Shown here one piece after another: positions 5,666-10,947 of a stretch of DNA of 10,947 nucleotides. The translations under genes were made by a program, and so were the position numbers. Below the pieces are notes generated by a model. The model was not told the origin of the DNA. It saw nothing but the letters and a program-made list of their open reading frames with translations, and did not search any database. How positions within the stretch are numbered: the first letter of the stretch is position 1; each line of letters starts with the position of its first letter. Location: the NCBI GenBank assembly GCA_017555465.1, contig JAFZGH010000273.1, positions 1 through 10,947 on the forward strand, given 5' to 3'. Source of the DNA: Akkermansia sp. GTDB lineage: Bacteria; Verrucomicrobiota; Verrucomicrobiia; Verrucomicrobiales; Akkermansiaceae.

Positions 5666-7513
5666 ATGGCACGAATCACCCAGGAATGCGCCGCGCGCAT
5701 CAAGGACTCCGCCGATATTGTGGAGCTCCTGGGCAGATATGTGCAACTGCGCCGCGCGGGCAATTCCTGGAAGGCATGCTGCCCGTTCCACAGTGAGAAA
5801 ACGCCCTCGTTCCATGTGAACCCGGCTCGCCAGTCCTTCCATTGCTTCGGCTGTGGTGTGGGTGGAGATGCCATCAAGTTCATCATGATGTTCGAAAACC
5901 TCGATTACCCCACCGCCCTGCGCCGACTGGCAGACATGAACGGCATTCCGGTCATCGAGGAAGAGGAAAACCCGGAAATGGCACGCCAGCGCCGCATGCG
6001 CGCCCGCGTGGTGGAGGCCAACACCCTGGCCACCGAGTACTACCACCGCAAACTCTGCCGCGATGCATCTGCCGTCCATGTACGCGAGTACCTGAAGAAA
6101 CGTGGATTCGGCATCGAGATTGCCCGCGCCTGGCAGCTCGGCTGGGCGCCGCCGGATTTCCGCGAACTTGCCCAGCTGGCGCAATCCCGCAACATGGATG
6201 ACCGTCTGCTGGCAGAAGCCTACCTGCTTGGCCGCGGCCAGCGCGGGCTCTACCCGGTGTTCCGGGATCGCCTCATGTTCCCCATCCACAATGTGCGCGG
6301 CGAAGTGGTCGGATTCTCCGGCCGCATCATCCAGGAAGGACAGGACCCGCGCAAATACGTGAACACCGCAGACACCGCCGCTTTCCACAAGGGCGAGCTG
6401 CTGTTCGGTCTCTACAAAGCCACCGGCCCCATCGGCAAAGCGGGCATGTGCGTAGTGGTCTGCGAGGGGCAGCTCGATGTGATTGCCTGCCACGAAAAGG
6501 CCGACATCCGCAACGCCGTGGCGGGCCTTGGCACGGCGTTTACCGATGAACACGCCAGAATACTGCGCAAATACGCCAAAAAGGCCATCTTGTGCTACGA
6601 TGGCGACAACGCCGGCATCAAGGCCAGCGAAAAGACCTTCCGCAAGCTGGCCGCAGCCGGACTGGAGGTGTACCACGCCAGCCTGCCCCCCGGCGAAGAC
6701 CCGGATTCCCTCATCGGCAGCAAAGGACCGGAGGCCCTGCGCGAAGCCATCGACACCGCCCGTCCCTACCTCGAAGTGCGCGTGGCGCAGGAACTCGCCC
6801 TCATCCAGGGCGATGCCAATGCACGCGCAGCCCTCATCCCCCGCATGGCTGATTTAGCCGCCGAAATCACCGACCGCAACCGACGCGACGTGGCTGTGGC
6901 CGATTTAGCCACCCGTTTAAACACCGGACTGGAATCCCTGCGAGAAACAGTGGAAGGTATCATCCGCACGCGCAAGGAAGCCCCGCAGTCCGCCCCGGAC
7001 GAACCCGCATGGGAACCCGGCGAGGAGGAGGAAATGAGTGCCGCCGAAATGGTAATGGAGCAGCCCGCACGCGTCATCCCCATCACCCTGCACCGTGCCA
7101 TTCACGATCTCATTTTCCTGGCCGCAGTGCATTCCGAAGCCCAGGCCATGCTGCTGGAGCGCATCGAAGAACTCCAGGAACCCATCCGCTGGCTTTCCGG
7201 CGGCGTGGTGCTGCAGCGTTTCATGGAATCCCTGCCCGCCCCCGGCAACGAGGACGACTGGCAGACCTTCATCGCCAAACTCCCACCGGAGCAGGCTGCC
7301 GCCCTCCGCAACATGGAACACGCCCCCGTTGATATTCCCGATGTTGCCCACACCGTGGAATCCACCTGCGCCAATGCCGCACTCGCCGCCATCAAGGCCA
7401 ATGTGGACCAGCTGCGCTCCCGTGTCAATACACCCGGTATTTCACTGGAGGAAGCCGCTGCCCTCATGCAGGAGATGAACGAGCTCCAGAAGCTCATCAA
7501 CAGCAGCACATAA
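5666..7513 (+). CDS. dnaG: DNA primase DnaG
   Basis: DnaG makes RNA primers for the replication fork. The 615-residue protein has the usual length and order. An N-terminal CHC2 zinc finger has ligands Cys39, His42, Cys60 and Cys63 (CPFH...FHCFGCG). The catalytic core includes RDRLMFPIHNVRGEVVGFSGR and KYVNTADT...FHKG. The Toprim segment has Glu267 in EGQLDV and Asp312/Asp314 in DGDNAG, the metal-binding acids. EGQLDV replaces the more usual EGYMDV. A C-terminal region from about 440 begins with an acidic linker (EPGEEEEM) and is otherwise helical and poorly conserved, as expected for the helicase-binding domain. The gene follows aroA by 4 nt. The classic neighbours rpsU and rpoD are absent on both sides. 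It ends 15 nt from the convergent small lipoprotein gene, with no evident terminator between. Confidence 0.97.
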   Translation: MARITQECAARIKDSADIVELLGRYVQLRRAGNSWKACCPFHSEKTPSFHVNPARQSFHCFGCGVGGDAIKFIMMFENLDYPTALRRLADMNGIPVIEEEENPEMARQRRMRARVVEANTLATEYYHRKLCRDASAVHVREYLKKRGFGIEIARAWQLGWAPPDFRELAQLAQSRNMDDRLLAEAYLLGRGQRGLYPVFRDRLMFPIHNVRGEVVGFSGRIIQEGQDPRKYVNTADTAAFHKGELLFGLYKATGPIGKAGMCVVVCEGQLDVIACHEKADIRNAVAGLGTAFTDEHARILRKYAKKAILCYDGDNAGIKASEKTFRKLAAAGLEVYHASLPPGEDPDSLIGSKGPEALREAIDTARPYLEVRVAQELALIQGDANARAALIPRMADLAAEITDRNRRDVAVADLATRLNTGLESLRETVEGIIRTRKEAPQSAPDEPAWEPGEEEEMSAAEMVMEQPARVIPITLHRAIHDLIFLAAVHSEAQAMLLERIEELQEPIRWLSGGVVLQRFMESLPAPGNEDDWQTFIAKLPPEQAAALRNMEHAPVDIPDVAHTVESTCANAALAAIKANVDQLRSRVNTPGISLEEAAALMQEMNELQKLINSST

Positions 7514-7528
7514 CCGCGTGCCGGATAT

Positions 7529-7684
7529 TTACCTCCGCCAGCCGTGGTGGTGGCCTATGTGGTGAAACCCGCCTGCGGGACGGAAACCATGGCCATGGTG
7601 ATGGTGGTGCAGGCAATGGCAGCTGCTCAGGCAGAGCGCGGCTACCGTCATGACGATACTACATTTAAAAAATTTCTTGTTCAT
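7529..7684 (-). CDS. 51-residue His-rich small lipoprotein
   Basis: Not recognised as a named family. The start MNKKFFKCSIVMTVAALCL is a lipoprotein signal peptide (Lys-rich n-region, hydrophobic core) ending in the lipobox LSSC, so Cys22 would be lipidated. The mature 30 residues contain 12 His, including five in a row (26-30) and HHH (45-47), plus Cys24 and Gly/Arg/Trp, ending GWRR. This composition suggests metal binding (Ni, Zn or Cu) at the cell envelope; that is inference. Its signal peptide matches the neighbour's (MNKKF...SSC), which ends only 35 nt upstream on the same strand, so the two look like an operon with related export signals. No Shine-Dalgarno is present; the context is ACC-ATG. 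It converges on dnaG with 15 nt between stop codons. Confidence 0.68.
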   Translation of the reverse strand: MNKKFFKCSIVMTVAALCLSSCHCLHHHHHGHGFRPAGGFHHIGHHHGWRR

Positions 7685-7719
7685 GGTGTTGAATCGGGGT
7701 TAACTGTTCATCTGTTCGA

Positions 7720-8178
7720 TTAAGCGCGACGGGAGGCAGGGCGTTTTTCTTCCTTCTTGTTCTGGGCCATCGGCTTCTTGTTATTCTGCGGCTTGTTCTG
7801 AGCCACGGGCTTGTGGTTATTCTGCGGTTTATTCTGAGCTACGGGCTTGTGGTTGCTGGCCGGCTTGTTCTGCACCACGGGCTTCGGCTGCGGCGCGGGT
7901 TTATGCTGCACCACGGGCTTCGGCTGCGGCGCAGGTTTGTGCTGCACTACGGGCTTCGGCTGCGGCGCGGGCTTGTGAACCACCACCGGCTTCGGCGCAG
8001 GCTGGTGTACCACCACTTCCTTGTGCACGACTTCCTTATGCACCACCGGACGGTAGACAACCGGTCGGGCAGCAACATGGCTGTTCACATGGTGGACAAA
8101 GCTCACATGATCGCAGCTGCTGAAGCATACACTCACGACCGCGGACATTAACATCATCTGTAAAAACTTCTTGTTCAT
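7720..8178 (-). CDS. repeat-rich Lys/Pro/His lipoprotein
   Basis: The 152-residue product has a lipoprotein signal peptide (MNKKFLQMMLMSAVVSVCF) with lipobox FSSC, so Cys22 is the likely lipidated residue. The mature chain opens with a His/Val-rich part (VHHVNSHVAARPVV, VVHKEVVHKEVV). It then runs as 12-residue repeats: KPAPQPKPVVQH three times, grading into KPVAQNKPQNNH-type units, and ends in a basic tail (KKEEKRPASRRA). Such Lys-Pro-rich, low-complexity chains are usually extended stalks or wall/envelope-spanning linkers, as in the TonB proline-rich region; no enzyme fold is visible. The ATG at 8178 gives the signal peptide at the N-terminus. An upstream in-frame start at 8211 lies inside a hairpin and would add residues before the signal peptide. 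Function is unknown; the His content hints at metal binding. Confidence 0.78.
   Translation of the reverse strand: MNKKFLQMMLMSAVVSVCFSSCDHVSFVHHVNSHVAARPVVYRPVVHKEVVHKEVVVHQPAPKPVVVHKPAPQPKPVVQHKPAPQPKPVVQHKPAPQPKPVVQNKPASNHKPVAQNKPQNNHKPVAQNKPQNNKKPMAQNKKEEKRPASRRA
7780..7978 (-). repeat. 36-bp tandem repeats inside the lipoprotein gene
   Basis: The coding sequence is a tandem array with a 36-bp period. Three near-identical units lie at 7871-7906, 7907-7942 and 7943-7978, differing at two to four positions. A second, diverged pair lies at 7780-7815 and 7816-7851, with an intermediate unit at 7852-7887. The period is twelve codons, so copy changes keep the frame. It is protein-coding repetition, not CRISPR, because there are no unique spacers. 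Confidence 0.9.
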
Positions 8179-8216
8179 GGTAAATGGTGACAGGGGGTTG
8201 TGCCTGTACATTTACC
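8179..8216 (-). promoter_or_regulatory. hairpin abutting the lipoprotein start codon
   Basis: Immediately upstream of the ATG at 8178 the minus strand has GGTAAATG (8216-8209) pairing perfectly with CATTTACC (8186-8179). Inside it ACAGG (8207-8203) pairs with CCTGT (8194-8190) around an 8-nt loop. The outer stem ends exactly at the start codon, where a Shine-Dalgarno would normally sit but is missing. It could control translation as an RNA hairpin or be a protein-binding palindrome. Further upstream (8217-8277) is an A-rich tract containing TTGAAA (8249-8254), but I find no convincing -10 box, so the promoter is unplaced. Confidence 0.6.
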
Positions 8217-8277
8217 AAGCGCAGCAGCGCCTTCTATTTGTTTGAAGTTTTCAACTTTTTTTATTTTTCTTTTCCGC

Positions 8278-9969
8278 TTACTCTTCTTCAAGGGATATCT
8301 CCCAATCCTCAAAAGTGCCCGTTTCAATACAATAGCGGACAGGACGCGCCAGCCCCTTTTGAACAGTGATAAGGAGGATATGGCAATCAGATTGCCATTC
8401 ATGATGCCTGTACAGCTCCACTCCGGGATGTGACAGGTGAACCGGCGTAGCAGAATCCCAGCTGAAATCCGGTTTATCAAGAGCATCAACGGGGACAAGA
8501 AGGAATCCCTCTTTCAACGAAACCGGCAGAAGGAGCCAATTCCCGGAAGGTGACCAGGGAGCATCCGCGACCAGCACTCCCCGGCGCGGATTCCGGGTCT
8601 GATACTCCAGCAAGCGGCCAGCAGGAGTCTTGATGCGGATGCGGTCGGCATAACCCCAACAGTTTTTCAAACCGGGCTTCTCATCGCGTCGGAATCCAAG
8701 CTCCACCCAGCCCTTGCCGCCGGGGTGGGCAACGCGGCGCACCACATCGATAAAGGGGGAGGGAATATCGCAGTATTCATCCTCCGCCCTGCCTTTGCGC
8801 ACAGCCAGTACCAGATTCACCGCGCCCACCTGCTCACAGTAATCCACCATGCCGCACACCCCGGGATGCTCCAGATCGGCAGCCTCCTCCACAATCAGGC
8901 GCACATAGTCCCCCTTCATCAGCTCCGCATACCGGGCAATTTCATCCCTGACTTCCGACTCTGTCACCGGCACTCCATACTGGTCAAAATCCACCCCTCC
9001 GTCCTTCCGGGGATGCAGCCCGAACGCCGTACACACATCACACCCGCCGACCTGCATCTCTTCCTCGCGCATGGAGTAGGTCGAGCTTGTCCACGACTCG
9101 GAATATCGCATCGGCTTAGTCACCATTTTGCGCAGTGGCGGCAACACCTCAAAAATGGGTTCCAGCTCGCACAACCGTTCCGCAGAGCAAAGCGCTTCCG
9201 GCAGTACAGGATTCGAGTATGGATATCCTTCCTCCAGGAAACTCGTGTTCAGATGACTCTCAAAATCAGGCAGTAGTTTCAGCAGGCGTTCCTGCGATAA
9301 ATCCTCCTCCTTGAGTATGGCCGCCAATTGCACCCGGCAGGTACGCAGCATGACCAGCGCACGGGCTTCATCGCGCTCCCCTGCGGCCAGGCAGAATTGT
9401 TTGAACCACAGCAAAGGGCGGATATATTCCCACTCCCGGCAACGCGGCAGCAGCGTTTCTTCCAGCCGCAACTTGTCAAGAATATCCAGAACCTTCTGCA
9501 TTTCTGAGCGAATCTCCGGCGGCATGGAAGGATGCCGGCAGCGTTGGCGAATCGCTTTCCGCCCCGCTATCACGCGGGCAATCCCCACCTGTTTCTGAAA
9601 TAAATTACATACTCCCTTTTCTGCAAGAAGCGTATTCCAGAACCGGTACTCCTGCCACGCAGCGGCATCCAGTCTCAGAAGGAGATCCTGTTGTTCCCCG
9701 GCGCGCTCACCGCATAGATGAGCAGCGGCCGCCTCCAGCTCAATGCGGTGTCCCTGGATATCCTCCAGCAGATATTTTCTAGACCTTTCATCCATGACGG
9801 CTCCATCATCAATCCATGCTTCCAAATCATGGAGCAGATTCAGCGGTGCATGCAGCACCGGAGTGGCATCTTCAACCACCCTTTCCTCTGGTAAACAGGT
9901 CCCGCAGAAATATGCATTTGCCCCGCTGGACAGGCAAAACATTACGCAAAGCATGGCAACCATCCACAT
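8278..9969 (-). CDS. secreted Cys-rich protein of unknown function with an ExbD/TolR-like stretch
   Basis: Not recognised as a named family. The 563-residue protein starts with a signal peptide (MWMVAMLCVMFCLSSGANA), with likely cleavage after the Ala-Asn-Ala at 17-19, leaving a CGTC motif (22-25) near the mature end. Residues about 35-290 are helical and rich in Leu, Glu and Arg. A second CxxC (GGCDVC) lies near 313-318. Residues about 323-392 (starting near VDFDQYGVPV, ending VNLVLAVRKG) have the spacing and strand pattern of the ExbD/TolR periplasmic domain. The C-terminal part (about 430-563) has WSPSGNW (472-478) and alternating strands like beta-propeller blades. About 18 Cys outside the signal peptide is high for an exported protein. 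Start: a stop at 9979-9981 closes the frame; ATG 9969 or 9963 fits. It is divergent from nrdA. Domain similarities are by eye only. Confidence 0.82.
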   Translation of the reverse strand: MWMVAMLCVMFCLSSGANAYFCGTCLPEERVVEDATPVLHAPLNLLHDLEAWIDDGAVMDERSRKYLLEDIQGHRIELEAAAAHLCGERAGEQQDLLLRLDAAAWQEYRFWNTLLAEKGVCNLFQKQVGIARVIAGRKAIRQRCRHPSMPPEIRSEMQKVLDILDKLRLEETLLPRCREWEYIRPLLWFKQFCLAAGERDEARALVMLRTCRVQLAAILKEEDLSQERLLKLLPDFESHLNTSFLEEGYPYSNPVLPEALCSAERLCELEPIFEVLPPLRKMVTKPMRYSESWTSSTYSMREEEMQVGGCDVCTAFGLHPRKDGGVDFDQYGVPVTESEVRDEIARYAELMKGDYVRLIVEEAADLEHPGVCGMVDYCEQVGAVNLVLAVRKGRAEDEYCDIPSPFIDVVRRVAHPGGKGWVELGFRRDEKPGLKNCWGYADRIRIKTPAGRLLEYQTRNPRRGVLVADAPWSPSGNWLLLPVSLKEGFLLVPVDALDKPDFSWDSATPVHLSHPGVELYRHHEWQSDCHILLITVQKGLARPVRYCIETGTFEDWEISLEEE

Positions 9970-10017
9970 GGATTTGATTCAAGCATAAATGTGTTGCGCA
10001 GGCAAGTTCATTTACCC

Positions 10018-10057
10018 TTGTAACATATTTGTAACATTTTTGAGAGCCTGTTTGTAA
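10018..10057. repeat. phased TTGTAA direct repeats between the divergent genes
   Basis: TTGTAACAT occurs at 10018-10026 and again at 10029-10037, an 11-bp offset. TTGTAA recurs at 10052-10057, a further 23 bp along, so all three fall roughly on the same face of the helix. They lie upstream of the 563-residue gene and of the nrdA promoter. They could be binding sites for a regulator, but AT-rich intergenic DNA makes chance repeats common. Confidence 0.35.
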
Positions 10058-10084
10058 TAATTCTACTTTTTCCTATCATTTCAC

Positions 10085-10112
10085 TTGACTTTTCAAGATA
10101 AGCAGGTAAACT
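10085..10112 (+). promoter_or_regulatory. nrdA promoter
   Basis: TTGACT (10085-10090), a 16-bp spacer and TAAACT (10107-10112) form a plausible sigma70 promoter, with initiation near 10119 and a leader of about 24 nt. The -35 box lies within an inverted repeat, CTTGA (10084-10088) and TCAAG (10093-10097). The candidate NrdR boxes overlap the spacer and the transcript start, a repressing arrangement. Confidence 0.55.
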
Positions 10113-10138
10113 GACGACACGCATACAAGATATAGTGG
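10091..10138 (+). promoter_or_regulatory. candidate NrdR operator (two boxes 32 bp apart)
   Basis: NrdR represses ribonucleotide reductase genes by binding paired boxes of about 16 bp (consensus ACACWATATATWGTGT) centred roughly three helix turns apart. ATACAAGATATAGTGG at 10123-10138 matches 13 of 16 positions and lies just before the ATG. A weaker copy at 10091-10106 (about 7 of 16) shares the CAAGATA core. The two cores begin at 10094 and 10126, exactly 32 bp apart. The upstream box fills the promoter spacer. Confidence 0.55.
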
Positions 10139-10142
10139 AGAC

Positions 10143-10947
10143 ATGAAGATACGGAAACGAAACGGAGCGGTAGAGGAATACCGCAGGGAAAAGATAGAGC
10201 GGGTCATCCGGCTGGCATTTGAAAGCGCAGGTATCATGGACGCCTGCGCCGAGACAGGACGCCTGGCAGCAGATATCGAAGGCACGCTGCTGGGCAACGG
10301 CGAAGAAGTGGTGGCGGTAGAAAGCATCCAGGACCTGGTGGAAGCCGCGCTGATGGTAGCAGGCTATTACGAAGCCGCCAAGAATTTCATTCTCTACCGC
10401 AACGAACGCAGCCGCGCCCGCGCTGCCCGCGAACAGCTGCTGGGGCATTTCGCAGACCGGGCCGCGCTGGAAAGCGTCCTCAAGGAACTGCAACAGGAAT
10501 TCCCGGAAGAGGAATACGCCCTGCCCCAGCTTACGGCACGCTTCCGCAGTTTCAGCAAAAGCGGCCAGAGCGATGAAGCCGGGCTGGGCTGCCTTATCAA
10601 GGCCGCGGCAGAGCTCACCACGCGCGATGCCCCGAACTGGGAAATGGTAGCCGCGAGGTTCTGGCTGCTGCGCTTCCGTGCCCAGCTTGTGCGACACGAG
10701 GCCGAAGCAGGCATCACCAGCCTGTACGACAAACTCACCCACCTGAGCAAGGAAGGAGTCTATGGCTCCTACATCCTGACGCATTACACCAAGGCAGAGA
10801 TTGACAGCTGCGAACAGATGCTGCGTCCCGAGCGAGACAAGCTCTTCAACTACTCCGGGCTGGAGCTGCTGCACGGGCGCTACCTCATCCGCACGCATGC
10901 CGGGGCAGTGCTCGAAAGCCCGCAGGAAATGTTCCTGGGCATTGCCC
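10143..10947 (+). CDS. nrdA: class I ribonucleoside-diphosphate reductase large subunit (5' part, runs off the right edge)
   Basis: NrdA reduces ribonucleoside diphosphates to deoxyribonucleotides with its radical-generating partner NrdB. The 268 visible codons begin with a canonical ATP-cone (about 1-93: MKIRKRNGAVEEYRREKI at the start; VESIQDLV and AKNFILYR at the end), the dATP/ATP switch for overall activity. Next comes a segment (about 104-180) that aligns by eye with the single cone region of E. coli NrdA (IKAAAELTTRDAP, RDAP at 161-164) but lacks the Lys-Arg-x-Gly hairpin, so it looks like a degenerate second cone. The barrel domain begins after it (LSKEGVYGSY from 201, NYSGLELLHGRYL, ESPQEMFLGIA), as in class Ia enzymes. 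The catalytic Cys residues lie beyond the window. The ATG has GGAG only 2 nt upstream. No other start fits the cone. Confidence 0.94.
   Translation, partial: MKIRKRNGAVEEYRREKIERVIRLAFESAGIMDACAETGRLAADIEGTLLGNGEEVVAVESIQDLVEAALMVAGYYEAAKNFILYRNERSRARAAREQLLGHFADRAALESVLKELQQEFPEEEYALPQLTARFRSFSKSGQSDEAGLGCLIKAAAELTTRDAPNWEMVAARFWLLRFRAQLVRHEAEAGITSLYDKLTHLSKEGVYGSYILTHYTKAEIDSCEQMLRPERDKLFNYSGLELLHGRYLIRTHAGAVLESPQEMFLGIA

Noticed and set aside
7514..7600. dnaG terminator
   Set aside because: Short GC palindromes occur, but they lie in the convergent lipoprotein gene and have no T-run.
7780..7978. CRISPR array
   Set aside because: The units are contiguous, in frame and code for protein; no spacers separate them.
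8239..8277. Plus-strand terminator or minus-strand promoter in the T/A-rich tract
   Set aside because: As a terminator the stem is five weak pairs and no plus-strand gene ends nearby. As a promoter the TTGAAA lacks a -10 box at usable spacing.

Overview
The window looks like an ordinary chromosomal segment from a GC-rich, Gram-negative-type bacterium. The genes are GC-rich by eye (not counted) and the gaps are AT-rich. Exported and lipobox-bearing proteins indicate a periplasm. The PVC group (Verrucomicrobiota, Akkermansia-like) is my best guess, but no rRNA or marker fixes it, so treat it as low-confidence inference. No phage, transposon, CRISPR or tRNA signal was found.

Layout. Bases 1-1049 (minus) hold the 5' two thirds of recQ and, upstream of it, a 67-codon gene for a small protein with a C-terminal membrane segment. 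That small gene has its own promoter and a structured leader of about 115 nt. Bases 1230-3278 (minus) are an asd-ispA operon (aspartate-semialdehyde dehydrogenase, then farnesyl-type diphosphate synthase) with a clear promoter and a rho-independent terminator. Divergent to it, 3322-7513 (plus) is a tight three-gene operon: a membrane-anchored SurA/PpiC-type peptidyl-prolyl isomerase, a class II EPSP synthase (aroA) and DNA primase (dnaG). The genes overlap or lie within 4 nt of each other.

Bases 7529-8178 (minus) carry two tandem small lipoproteins with matching MNKKF...SSC signal peptides. One is built from 12-residue Lys/Pro-rich repeats. The other is a 51-residue, extremely His-rich protein that is easily missed. 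The first has a strong hairpin directly against its start codon. Bases 8278-9969 (minus) encode a secreted, Cys-rich protein of unknown function with an ExbD/TolR-like stretch. From 10143 to the right edge (plus) is the start of nrdA, the class I ribonucleotide reductase large subunit. It has an extra N-terminal ATP-cone and a probable NrdR operator.

DnaG and NrdA serve replication and dNTP supply, RecQ serves repair, and AroA, Asd and IspA supply aromatic amino acids, the lysine/diaminopimelate/threonine/methionine branch and isoprenoids. The most notable non-gene signals are near-absence of Shine-Dalgarno sequences with C at position -1 of 10 of 11 start codons, promoters that nearly touch start codons, and the structured leader at 1050-1168. 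I see no convincing new defence or mobile system. The lipoprotein pair and the 563-residue secreted protein are the least explained genes.
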